Part shown: in pieces, positions 10,201 through 19,245 of the stretch | Position numbering within the stretch: the first letter of the stretch is position 1 | Layout: every line of letters begins with the position of its first letter | DNA from: Thermomucor indicae-seudaticae | Lineage: Eukaryota > Mucoromycota > Mucoromycetes > Mucorales > Lichtheimiaceae | Assembly: GCA_000787465.1 (NCBI GenBank) | Contig: JSYX01000637.1 | Location: 1-19,245, forward strand | Reading direction: 5' to 3' | DNA length: 19,245 bases | Position numbers and translations under genes: made by a program | The notes under the pieces: model-generated | What the model was told of the DNA's origin: nothing | Database searches by the model: none | Seen by the model: only the letters and a program-made list of their open reading frames with translations

Positions 10201-11234
10201 AACAAGCGGCTGAATCTAATCAGTCGGCTGTGGCTAATGATCACTTGGCGGGTACCTCTGCAAACCTTTCTTGGGGTGTGGTGGTGCCTAACAAGGGTAC
10301 CCCCTCTAAGTCAAGTTCCACTTCGTCTCCTGTCTGGGGAACGACTACTGCGCCAAAGAAGACGTTGAGGGAAATCCAACAAGAAGAGGAAGAGGCATTG
10401 AAGAAGGCAAAGGCAGCACAACAAGCTTCAGTTACTTCGATGGCAAGCTCGATAAGTGCAAGCAATCTTTCACCTGCTGGCAAAGGATACGCTGGCGTAG
10501 TTGGAAACTCAGTATCAAAGGTAAGCCCGGCATCTGCTTTTTGAAGAAACGTAAACTCGAGCTCATGTTTTGAGTTACAGGCTCCAAGTAGCGGTAGCGG
10601 CTGGACTACAGTTACAAGTCAACGTTCAGCAGCGAAGGTACCTGCATCTTCAACTACGCCAGCTGCTAATGCTTCTTCCGCGTCGTCCGCGACTCGGCCG
10701 TCATCACAGCAACAAAATGCCTGGGAAGTTGCTGGAGCTCCTAAACATACTACTGCTGCACCCGTCTCGGCACCATCTTCGACGGCTTCTTCACGCACTG
10801 CGACTTCTAATGCGGGAAGCGGCCGGAACAACAAAGCAGACAATGAGAACAAGCCTCCTAGTGAAGAGTTCTGTCGATGGTGTCGCCATTCTCTTCGTGG
10901 TCTCAACGCAGGTGTTAATGGTATGATAAACACTTGGCTTTGGAATTGGCAAGTTTATTAACTGATTTTTAATTATCTGGCAGCTGATGAAATTATGCAA
11001 ATGCTATTGGCTTTCCCTCTCGATAACAGCTCTGCTGAAATCATTCAGGATATTATCTACGCCAATTCGACTTCGATGGATGGTCGTCGGTTTGCAGAAG
11101 AATTCATGAAACGGCGACGAGCAGATTTGGCGGGCAAACTGAGCGTCACCATACCCATGAGTAGCGCTTCACTGGAAGATGAGTCGACATTCAAAGTGGT
11201 CACGAAGAAGGGTAAAAAGAAAACTCAAGCCTAA
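7252..11234 (+). CDS. GIGYF/SMY2-type GYF-domain protein, 1198 aa, 7 exons
   Basis: Likely a cytoplasmic adaptor in translational repression and mRNA decay, as known for animal GIGYF1/2 and, more loosely, yeast Smy2/Syh1. Exons: 7252-7283, 7350-7740, 7815-7998, 8059-8118, 8182-10520, 10581-10920 and 10984-11234, all in phase. The N-terminus reads NFGPEWMRG, like the start of animal GIGYF proteins. Residues 95-103 are YKYSKDFML, a near match to the YxYx4L-hydrophobic 4EHP-binding motif, followed by DLTEEEKK. The GYF domain is at about 378-435 (WLYRDPQG, GPF, M..WY.AGFF) and binds proline-rich PPG-phi ligands in relatives. A Gln-rich probable coiled coil spans about 630-665. Three LREIQ helices lie in the 598-740 region, separated by Ser/Thr/Pro linkers. 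The last 100 residues (FCRWCRHSLRGLN to the Lys-rich end) form a C-terminal module that I recall from fungal GYF proteins. The start is the first ATG in frame. Family assignment is firm; 4EHP binding is inferred. Confidence 0.93.
9975..10412 (+). repeat. Three-copy LREIQ charged-helix repeat inside the GYF protein
   Basis: SLREIQAEELRK (from 9975), SLREIQEMEAKE (from 10152) and TLREIQQEEEEA (from 10362) are three copies of a short amphipathic motif. Each runs into a Lys/Glu/Ala/Gln-rich helix. The linkers contain Trp in Ser/Pro/Gly context (WNVPSGSPWG, LSWGVVVP, PVWGTTT). Similar LxEIQ repeats occur in animal GIGYF proteins, from memory. Confidence 0.75.
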
Positions 11235-11493
11235 AAAACCTCATTGTATTATTTTCAAACATTTGATGGAAGACTTTTCATGACCTACAATATATTACGT
11301 TACTCTTCCTGACATTCCCATTATTCTTAAAATTGTACATCACTTATAGTACTGCTCTCTAAAAAATATTAAAAGCGTTAACCGGAACAATACAGATGGC
11401 AAACGGTATTAGATATAGATGTATTCGCTGCTATGTAGAGTTACTAATCAAAGTAAGAGGTCTTTGAAAGGTAGGTAGAGAATTAGTTGAGAT
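11235..11493. other. 3' region between convergent GYF and transporter genes
   Basis: These 259 bp are AT-rich, with no open frame of interest and no RNA gene. They hold the 3' ends of both neighbours. No canonical AATAAA was seen for either gene. Confidence 0.6.
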
Positions 11494-13425
11494 CTACTCT
11501 TTGTCATCATCGATAGCCTTCTCGTCAAGCGTATCACTATGTTCCTGTACGGGAGGTCTGTTTCGGAAAGCGAGTGGTGATCCTTGGAACACGGCGTCCA
11601 TTTCTTCCAGCGAACGGCCTTTTGTTTCAGGGTAAAACAGGAGGACGCAAGTGGCCATCACTGGATAAGACAAGGCATTAGAGAAGTGTTTAAGGGAAAC
11701 GACCCAAAATAATAAAGTGGAGTTACTTACCAAAGCAGCAGCAACCGAAAAAGATGTAAGTACCCCAAGTAATGGATGCAAGCATGATAGGCACGATCTG
11801 GCTAATAACAAAGTCTGAAGTGGTAACAAGCAACAGATGTGTTAGCTAGTCTTCCCATATTCAAGCCTACTCATCCCGGGAAAGGGAGAGAGAGAGACGT
11901 ACTCATGAGCCAATTGGCGGCAGTAGTAATTGAGGTAGCCTTGGCACGAATATTGAGAGGATAGATTTCGGCAGGGTAGACCCAACCGACGGGACCCCAA
12001 GAGTAAGCAAAGCCAGCGACGAAAAAATAAATCATGACAATACAAAAGTAGGAAGCGTGTTGATTGTGACCCATGTAGAGTTCATTTTCGTCGGTTTCCG
12101 GGTTGTAAACGACGTTACCAACGGCACCCATAACAATACCGCAGAGCAACATGGCAGTGCCCATGAAAATGGCACCACTCATCAAAGTCTTGCGACGGCC
12201 GAGACGATCGAGGAACAAGACAGCAGGAAGGGTGGCTAGCATGTTGAGGACGCCGTTCACGCCGGATGCGATCAAGGTCGCGGAAGATTCACCGATGCCG
12301 GCTTGAGTAAAGATCTTGGGTGCATAGTACATGATGCTACATATTGAGGATAATATGTCAGAACTCAACCAGTAAAGCCGTATATTATCATCATGCTTGT
12401 AATTACCTGTTAATGCCAGTGAATTGCTGGAAGATCTGGATGACGACACCGAGAATCAATCGTCGGCGTACGGTGCCTTTAACGAGTTCAGCGTAGCTAG
12501 TGATGGAAACAGCACGCTCGACTTCGATTTGGTGAACAATGTCGTTGTATTCCTCAACCACAATTGGAGCGTTCTTGTCACCGTTTGCATGAAGCTTTGC
12601 TAGCACCTTCAAGGCTTCTTCGTTACGGCCCTTGCTGATCAGCCAACGAGGAGAGAAAGGCAAAAAAGTGGCACCAATGGCAAGTATACAACCGGGCGCG
12701 ATCTGAAGACCGATGGGAATACGCCACGAAGCTTGGCCATCAATGTACTGAGTGCCGGCGCCGATCCAGAAAGCCACCATAAGACCTGCGGTAATCATAA
12801 GTTGCTGAAGGGAAATTAGGCGTCCACGGATCTCCTTGGGAGCTGTAAATGACAGTGAGTATCACACACACAGATCTATTTTCTTTTGCGCGGCCGTTTT
12901 TACCTAATTCAGACTTAGAGCGAGTTAGGAAAAGTTGACGTTGGATAAGATGAGGCAATTTGTCTTACCTGATACAAGGGCACAATCATAGACAAGGTAC
13001 CGACGCCGAGACCAGCAATGGCACGACCTGTGACCATCAACGCGTATCCATTGGCTGCAGTTTGCAGAGCGCAGCCGACCATGAAGACACAGGAACCCAG
13101 AATGATTGTTCGCTTTCGACTCAGAATTTCTGCAGATTGACCGGCCAACAAGGCGCCCACGAAGCATCCTGCCAGCAGTAGACCCGTGAGTGTACCGGTT
13201 TCAAGGGCCGTTAAATGGTGGCGCCCAGTCATAGTGTACATGAAGTGATCCATGGTCAAGACACCCTATACATTTTTGCATATTTTCGTAACCTTGGACT
13301 TTGTAAATTCTAAGTTATTGCTAAAAGAAACTTACGCTGAGAACACCAGTGTCATAGCCAAAGCAGAAACCACCAATGGCAGCAAAGAGTGAAATAACGT
13401 AGACACGCCAGTTGACAGCACCCAT
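11494..13425 (-). CDS. MFS sugar/hexose transporter, 505 aa, 7 exons
   Basis: A plasma-membrane sugar transporter of the major facilitator superfamily, probably a proton symporter of hexoses. Minus-strand exons in order: 13425-13336, 13265-12969, 12913-12904 (10 nt), 12842-12407, 12336-11903, 11814-11731 and 11660-11494. The phases close to 505 residues, the usual size for a 12-TM sugar porter. Visible family motifs: FGYDTGV in TM1 (D25, the usual proton-site Asp of symporters); GRAIAGLGVG and PLYQSELAPKEIRGRL (about 126-141), the sugar-transport signature; SPRWLISKGR; QQFTGINSIMYYAPK (about 271-285); LDRLGRRKTL; GWVYPAEIYPLNIRAKA; and PETKGRSLEEMD (461-472). The PESPR block usual in the family reads PFSPR here. 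A polar loop with YNPETDENELYMGHN lies before TM10. The tail is acidic. A TATA box lies 58 bp upstream of the start. Substrate cannot be told from sequence. Confidence 0.95.
12904..12913 (-). other. 10-nt microexon of the sugar transporter
   Basis: The minus-strand TCTGAATTAG encodes Ser-Glu-Leu plus the first base of Ala. It is flanked by an acceptor CTCTAAG, with a CCTAAC branch site just upstream, and a donor GTAAAA. The bordering introns are 12914-12968 (55 nt) and 12843-12903 (61 nt). Skipping it would delete the invariant Ser-Glu of PLYQSELAPKEIRG and break the frame (10 nt is not a multiple of 3). Confidence 0.85.
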
Positions 13426-13482
13426 GATTAAATGAAAGTGTAATAAGGAATAGCCGACAAGAAAAGAAAGTTTACAAGAACC

Positions 13483-13490
13483 TATTTATA
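13483..13490 (-). promoter_or_regulatory. TATA box of the sugar transporter
   Basis: The minus strand reads TATAAATA 58 bp before the ATG at 13425, followed by a leader rich in T and C (TTTCTTTTCTTG). Spacing and leader composition fit a fungal core promoter. Confidence 0.6.
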
Positions 13491-15804
13491 AAGAGTTGCT
13501 TACGCTATGCTCCCCTTTCTTTGTACAACGTGGTTCCATATTTTGCTTCCTCCCTATATGGCGGGTAGATGTGGGCAAAGCGGACGGGTGTCGCCCGCTC
13601 AGACCTATCCAATCGGAATCAGGTCGGAACTACTCTGTTATATCTTAAAGAGGTGCGTCGGGTACTATCTGCCTTTTCTTTGGAAGATTGAAGGCTTCGC
13701 ACCAAGTAAAGAATTGAAACACCGTAGATCACGATAATGTAATAAGTAGTCCGGAGAACGGGGACAAGCAATAACCGAGGTTTGGAGAGCTTCTTTCGTC
13801 CTCTTGAAGATGGCTTATTTCGAGCAAATCGCAAACTGTCTTGAGAGTATCAACAAGCTAACGTATTGTATCAATGGTTTTCCTTTGAAGGGCGTTTGGC
13901 CCAAAATGTAACAACTGGAATATGACGGAAGAATTGTAGGAAGACGGGAGACTGGGACAGCAGTCTGATTTGTGGGGTATCACATGAACCGAAGCGGAGA
14001 GACCCTTTTGGATCATGGAATCTCGAGTCGGCCTGACATCTCCATTGTTTCACGCCGTGCTGCTCTCCCATTGGATGTCTAGCGAGGCTCGCGTGCTTCT
14101 TCAGCGATACATTGGAAAGGAATTCTCTCGGATACTTGTGTAACTTCGCACAGAATCTTTGCGTTGCATGATATTGTTGCTCTTCAGCCAAAACACTGAC
14201 GAAGAGAACATAACTTACCGCAGCCGGTTATGTATAAACGACAAACTGGCGCGAGACGAAGCTAATCCTTGATATACCATACCATGCGATGGTTTGTTGT
14301 TTGCGACTGAGGACCATCCGTCCCGATGCACGCCATATATCCAAATGAGACCTCCTCTCGCTAAGAGAACGAAGCTGCAGTCTGCACGGAGTTATACCTT
14401 GGTCAACACATCTTAAGCATGCGTCTTATATCACAAAAAATGTAAACAATATACTACACAGACTACGTTGATCTGCAACGGAAAAGGAGGGTATGGCAAC
14501 TTTTTCGCGTGATCAAACTATATACTGTACCATTGTGGCTACTGATAGCTACCGAGACCCACCTTCGCAGTATTCATGAACGTGCACAGATGGTTTCATG
14601 TCGTCCACCACGCAATCACAGAGCGAAAAACAGAATGAGGGGTTCTGGCGGTCGGCATAGACCACGAAGCGTGAACAAGCAGATATCAGAGGCGTTAATG
14701 ACGACGCTCGTGTCTTCGGTTTCAAGAAGATCAAGAGGCGAGATGACAGAAAGGCGGGATATGGGGCTCTGTCATATATTGCCGCTTGGACGATTCTAAT
14801 CTGTGGTCGCAGTCAGGTCGGGGCGCTCGTTGCCGAAAACTGTGATTTAGAAGTTGCACTTCAAGTGATAGAAGACTGGCTCTAAGCATGCTTCTAAACG
14901 GTGTCAGAAAGATCGAGACCTGAATTCCAACTCTTCAAACAGAGATTCAGGTAACGGCATCTTTGCCGAATAGGTAATGGAGCTCATGTTGCATGTTTCT
15001 ACGATCACTACGTCCGTCGGATTACCGATATATAAGACCATCAAACTCATATTGGCCTAGACGAACTTGTTCATCAGGAACGCAGTGAGATCCCATCGAA
15101 ATGTCAGGGCTGCAACGATTACGACATCGGCATCGACATCGCGGCAAAACTTTGTCTTGGTAAAGAATGGAAGTGCCGCGATACCGCTTGCCGAGACAAC
15201 GCGCAAAAATGAATCGAGCAAGCCAGATCGAGTAAAATGCAGGCATACCTGCAAAACTTTCGGATCAGTTACCCAGCAGTATGGTGTCCTAACGTGTCCG
15301 CCTGCTGGCGAATAAGCCATGAGCATAATCGTGTACGGCTGGATGCGGATACTGGTACCGAGGACGATCCCTTTTTTAGGCGTTCTATACGGAGTTTGAA
15401 AGAACGCCATTAGTGATTGCCCTGTCTTTCCGTCTGTCTGTCTGACTGTCTGTCACGCTTTTCGGTCAAAATTTTGTCCTGTGCATGAAGGAGCTAGAAT
15501 ACCCAGTTCTACAGTACCGCTTGCGGATTGTTACGAAACGTTGCAAATGCATTGTGCCGTAAGAAGTGTACTGAAATCTCCCTAGCTTAACAATGCTTAT
15601 GCCGTTCTTTGTATCTGTAAATGGATTTGGGCACGATCTCCTACCAGGCACTTTCCACTTCTTTCGGGACCTCTGACTTAAGCTTCAGCATTTAAAATGC
15701 CCAGGAGGATATATCAATTATGGTGTTTTCTTTTACTCTTGTCTTTAATGAACACAGTGGACGGAGTATGGAACGCCCTTGAAGTTTCTTTGAAACTGGC
15801 TTCG
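13491..15804. other. Upstream region of the transporter and gene-poor DNA
   Basis: No intact gene is supported. The first few hundred bases are the likely upstream control region of the minus-strand transporter, including a CCAAT on the plus strand near 13608. Open frames of 70-117 codons occur on both strands (for example minus 13871-14191 and minus 15057-15410), but they have no motif, no splice partners and overlapping frames of similar length on the other strand. A TCTG-type microsatellite is at 15432-15454. Confidence 0.5.
15432..15454. repeat. GTCT/TCTG microsatellite
   Basis: About five imperfect copies of GTCT, interrupted once by GACT. Confidence 0.75.
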
Positions 15805-16655
15805 CTAATTTTTTTGGTTTATGCACGCGACGTCATTGTCTATTTTAAACAGCGAGAGTGCGTACGACTCCAACTTCTGTTTGTCACCTCGTTCTCGCTC
15901 TATGTCATGCTTCCGTCTGTCGATAGCATCTGTTAACTCAAATATGACCCGCTTCAGATCTACAACTTTTTCATCCCTATGGATCGTCAAAATATCCGCT
16001 ATCTGAATCCGATCCGTATACGAAAACCCGGATTCGGATAGCCCATCTGGCCATGCGATCCTGCTGTCCGAAGTGTTGGTGGTGGACGAACAGCCATGTC
16101 TTATCGTATATGCTAACAATAATTCGATTTCTATCTACTGTCTTTAAGATCGGATTATCCTTCACCATCAACTCTGCTGCCAGCATCTCCCTGCCCAGTC
16201 TATCAGCATTCTCGTATATTGGCACTCACCCGAAAATTCGATGCGACCTGGATATGACGATCCCTAATCATTCCCTCTTTCAATTTCTTGATTCTTCTGC
16301 TCAATAGTCTGCTCGTACATCTTCATGGTCTCTCTTAGCTGCAATTTCCCCACTTACAACTTTTTTTCTTCAAATGCTCTATTAGGTTTCACTGTATCCC
16401 GAGCTTCTTCGTTTGATTTTTCAGCAATGCTTTTTGTTCTTCGACAGTCTCTGAGCACACATGCGCTTTTCAGTAGGCTGTTCAATGGTCTTCGTGTTCA
16501 ATAGTGGGTTGCTTCTCTTTGTCTGCCCCCTGTGACTGCTCCGGAGCCTCCTGCGTCTCTTTCACTCCATGATGTTGGGCTGGGGTTGTAGACAGCGCAG
16601 GTAATGGCGGTTGCACACGACGTTGAGACTTCACCTTTTTCGAGCTTGTTCTAGT
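15805..16655 (-). pseudogene. Decayed coiled-coil protein gene
   Basis: A run of reading frames on the minus strand, each broken by a stop or frame change, has the composition of one protein. From the 5' side: 16655-16482 (basic SSKKVKSQRR, then Pro/Gln/Glu-rich, ending in a stop); about 16450-16388 (EEQKALLKNQTKKL); about 16342-16264 (LRETMKMYEQTIEQKNQEIE, then a stop); 16225-15977 (GREMLAAELMVKDNPILKTV); and 16119-15805 (VVDLKRVIFELTDAIDRRKH followed by more Lys/Glu/Arg/Gln-rich helix). All five are charged and heptad-like, and they lie in order on one strand. The gaps are too short for introns and lack good paired splice sites. I do not recognise the parent family. It could also be a poorly modelled spliced gene, or chance. 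Confidence 0.4.
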
Positions 16656-18048
16656 CTAACAAAAGGTGTGTTAAAGTGAAAAAGAAGAAAAGAAGCAAAA
16701 AAGAAAAGGGAAAAACGGTCCCATATTTATTTGAAACGAAAGAGATTCCCGATTTGGTAAACCAATCATGCAGATCCAGACTCCTGTTATGGCACCATCG
16801 ACAAACTTTATGCTACGTACTCAAAACAGCAAGTCGCCTTTCTAACAGGAAACAAGGTTCATTATGACTCAACTTCTATCATTCAACATGAACAACAGGC
16901 TACGTCACTATATCCTACATGGATAGCTTGGTCCACACCGACAGTGCATCATGAGAAACTTTTGTGACACTACCCTGATGGTCGGTCTTTCCCCCTGATT
17001 GGCTACCAACCTTCCCCTATTCATATGCCTTATCTGCAGCTAATATTCACATGCACCAATCAAAAAACCAACAACACCAGTTTCCCATGCGCACATAGCA
17101 CACGCCACTCTACTATTTCAACTTTGATTTCCTGAGTTTTGATTGCTTGACATGATCATGTCTTAAAGTGACTAGAACGAGCGTGAAAAAGACGAGTTTT
17201 TATGCAGTCTCATGGGTAGCGTGGGATATCCGTTTTTACCTTATCTTTAGTGTTTCAAGTCTGAAGAAAAAAGAGATTACATTCTTTCAACCGACACATG
17301 ATGCAGAAGATTATGACTATGACCCCGCCTCCATCGTATCCTTTCCTGCAGAATGATTTGTTACTGTGACATAACTCATGCACTGGGGAGCCAAATCAAG
17401 ATTTGCCCCTTCCCCGCCATGCTGCTGAACGTTTTTAGGTAATTATCCCCTTAAAAACCTTTTAAAGTGGCTTTCATCGTCAGATACAATAACAGAATCA
17501 TGAATGAAACTATGTGGAAGAACATGTAATGGAACCCTAACAGTGTGAACTACAGGGAAAGTAAAACTGGTTTGCAAAATGGGACGATCATGTAACCGCA
17601 TGGTAACACAAGAGGAGTAATTTTCTCACCTGCCAAGAAAGGACCGGAAGAGCGTCACTTTGATTAGCAGTTATAAATACGGTTTGCTGCCTTGTCTCCT
17701 TTTTTTCACCCGTTTCACTGATTTCTCTTTGTTTTGTTTGTTTTCTTTTCTTTTCTTAGAGACGACGGTCTACGAAACATTCCCTAGAGGCTACAGCTCG
17801 CGAAGACATTTCAGGCCCCGAAGACGCCACCCAGTTGCTGATTAGAAGTGGTAGTTGACGCATTTGACCTACCAAAAGCAGTGCATAGTGGTAAGGTATA
17901 TCCTCCAGTCCTAAATATCCCATTTTTTACCATCACCATCATGGTCTAGCTTTGTATTTGGATGCGATCCCTTAGAAGTACCATGTCAGTAAGCCATATA
18001 TAGCCATTAATTCCTCGGACGTACCTCTGAGACACTAGAGCGAGAGAT
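16656..18048. other. Gene-poor stretch with an isolated promoter-like segment
   Basis: No gene is supported. The plus strand at 17670-17678 reads TTATAAATA, followed by a long pyrimidine tract ending in CTTAG at about 17759. After that comes a short frame (about 17760-17853) with ordinary protein composition, including SGPEDATQLLIRSG, which stops after about 30 codons. This looks like a promoter or splice acceptor joined to a gene remnant, but nothing continues it. The remainder is unremarkable A/T-rich sequence. Confidence 0.4.
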
Positions 18049-18480
18049 CTCAGATCTGATCGCATACGCATCGCATATTCAGTACATACCATCAAACATG
18101 GCTATAATCACATTGGTTTTTTGTAGCTATTTGAATCTATTTGCGGACAAAGTATAATCTTGTGCCTAGAGTTTTGGTGATGCGCATTCTAACCGGGTTT
18201 ACGGATATATGCAACAATTGAAAAGAGGTAAAAGTCTAATGCTTATAGCAGAATGTGCTGAAAACCAGTTTGATTATAACCAGGTTTGACTGTATTCTAC
18301 TTTGAAGCGCCGCGGTCGCATAAATTTCGCAGAGTTTGCGATTCAAAGCACCAGGATGATTGATCAAGAAAACCGCCGGCATCAGGTGTTACACAAGCTA
18401 TCGCAGAGATATCGCATATTCAACCCAAAAAAGTGATATTTCCGCTCTGAGATATGCGATATCTATGCGATCGATCTGCG
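18049..18480. mobile_element. MITE-like element with imperfect terminal inverted repeats
   Basis: The 34-nt ends 18049-18082 (CTCAGATCTGATCGCATACG and onward) and 18447-18480 are inverted repeats. By hand I count 29 matches, 4 mismatches and 2 single-base gaps. The element is about 430 bp with no coding capacity, as expected of a non-autonomous DNA transposon. Near the right end is a further perfect 13-bp inverted repeat. No clear target-site duplication was found at the ends as I drew them, so the true boundaries may lie further out. Confidence 0.4.
18407..18464. repeat. 13-bp perfect inverted repeat
   Basis: AGATATCGCATAT at 18407-18419 pairs with ATATGCGATATCT at 18452-18464 across a 32-nt spacer. 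ATCGCA/TGCGAT is repeated about seven times between 18055 and 18472. Confidence 0.8.
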
Positions 18481-19245
18481 GTCCGTCGCCGTAGTGTTGG
18501 GTATGCCTGTCGTTTCGGTCTGGTCCACTGACACTTCCAATACAAAACCTGTATCCGGTGACAACTATGCGAGTGTCAGCATTTGCAAGCAGCTACCAGT
18601 GAAGAATAAATAATGCTACAATGCTTGAAAATTTGAAGGACATCTGCACAGAAGAGTATCCGATGCACCTCAGCATTTAAGTGGACCTCAACCTGTGCAG
18701 CTGCGGAATGATCAAAAGTTTAAGAAGCTGAAGTGGTTATGAAAGCCCCCGCTGTTCTTCGCATACGACCACAATTTACAACAACATGACCATGATTGGA
18801 AAGGGGTAATCTATCTATCTGTCTGACAGGATTGAAAGATTATCAATCGATTGTTTGATTGTTTGTTTAGTTCACACTGTAGGAAAAATTTTTGTTAAAT
18901 CATGTTAAATCGTGTTGAGAATAAGTTTTGCAACACGATTTAACACGGTGACTGGCGAGACCAGATTTCACCAAAAACAACCAGAAACAACAATCAGCCA
19001 AAAGGGGTGCACGATCGTCTTGCCCTACTATCAGTACCTCGCTAATTCACACATATACTTTTTTCAGCAAACATTCTCTTGCTTTCAGCGATAAATACAT
19101 ATTTTATTTGCAGATTGTCATTAGATGTATGCTAATATTAAAAGAAAAAAATACTAATGCTTTCCTTCCTCTGTACATATTCATGTCCCTTACACTGTAA
19201 GTACCCAAGTTGCAAGTGCCAGAAGCATGTATCATGTAGCTTACC
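18481..19245. other. Gene-free right end
   Basis: No coding region is supported. The stretch holds a strong hairpin pair (18903-18972) and, at the extreme right, a possible minus-strand 3' end. The last bases read GGTAAGC on the minus strand, a TACTTACAG acceptor-like sequence lies near 19197, and a minus-strand AATAAA lies at 19104-19109. Confidence 0.5.
18903..18945. repeat. 15-bp perfect hairpin
   Basis: TGTTAAATCGTGTTG at 18903-18917 and CAACACGATTTAACA at 18931-18945 are exact reverse complements around a 13-nt loop. A second, weaker stem (GGTGA-CTGG with CCAG-TTCACC) follows at 18947-18972. Just before the hairpin, GTTAAATCATG is a partial extra copy of the arm. Confidence 0.85.

Noticed and set aside
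8469..10483. Several antisense and shifted open frames within the large GYF exon
   Set aside because: They are shadows of the long Ser/Gln-rich exon, which has a continuous and recognisable product.
13871..14191. 106-codon minus-strand open frame
   Set aside because: No domain, signal peptide or plausible neighbouring exon; composition is irregular and it lies in the upstream flank of the transporter.
15022..15410. Minus-strand frames of 74 and 117 codons overlapping a plus-strand frame of 82 codons
   Set aside because: Three frames of similar length cover the same DNA, none has a recognisable motif, and no splice sites extend them; most likely chance open frames.
17401..17480. Loose inverted repeat GTTTTTAGG ... 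CTTAAAAACC
   Set aside because: Arms are short and imperfect in A/T-rich DNA, so not distinguishable from chance.
13426..19245. tRNA, rRNA or CRISPR-like arrays
   Set aside because: Scanned by eye for the GGTTCGANTCC box, cloverleaf stems and regularly spaced repeats; none were seen, though a covariance search was not possible.

Overview
This is nuclear DNA from a fungus, most probably an early-diverging one (Mucorales-type). The genes are cut by many short introns (46-103 nt, mostly GTAAGT-like donors and TAG/CAG acceptors), and the proteins are typical fungal ones. The GYF protein keeps animal-like GIGYF motifs, which suggests a lineage outside the yeasts. The species call is inference; no rRNA or other marker is present.

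Four multi-exon genes lie in the central 11 kb, and their reading frames stay open through every proposed splice junction. (1) 2461-4333 (+): a 474-residue HAD phosphatase of the FCP1-homology type, 7 exons, with one probable GC-AG intron. (2) 4511-5963 (-): Nse4, the kleisin of the SMC5/6 genome-stability complex, 368 residues, 7 exons. It converges on gene 1 with 177 bp between the stop codons. (3) 7252-11234 (+): a 1198-residue GIGYF/SMY2-type GYF-domain protein, 7 exons, with an N-terminal eIF4E/4EHP-binding-like motif. It is divergent from nse4 across a 1.3 kb intergenic region rich in palindromes and CGCGAAA/GCGGGAAA-type sites. (4) 11494-13425 (-): a 12-TM MFS sugar transporter of 505 residues, 7 exons, including a 10-nt microexon. 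It converges on gene 3 with 259 bp between the stops.

The flanks are gene-poor. Bases 1-2460 hold no convincing gene, only a TATA-like promoter pointing off the left edge. Bases 13426-19245 hold no intact gene that I can support. They contain a string of broken minus-strand coiled-coil reading frames (about 15805-16655, a likely pseudogene), a promoter-like stretch with no good gene behind it, a roughly 430-bp element with imperfect terminal inverted repeats (MITE-like) and a strong 15-bp hairpin.

The four genes do not form a pathway. One acts in transcription or phospho-signalling, one in chromosome maintenance, one in mRNA and translation control, and one in sugar uptake. I found no unmistakable new system. 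The items most worth following up are the microexon, the GIGYF-type motif set in a fungus, the palindrome/cell-cycle-site cluster upstream of nse4, and the MITE-like and decayed-gene material on the right.
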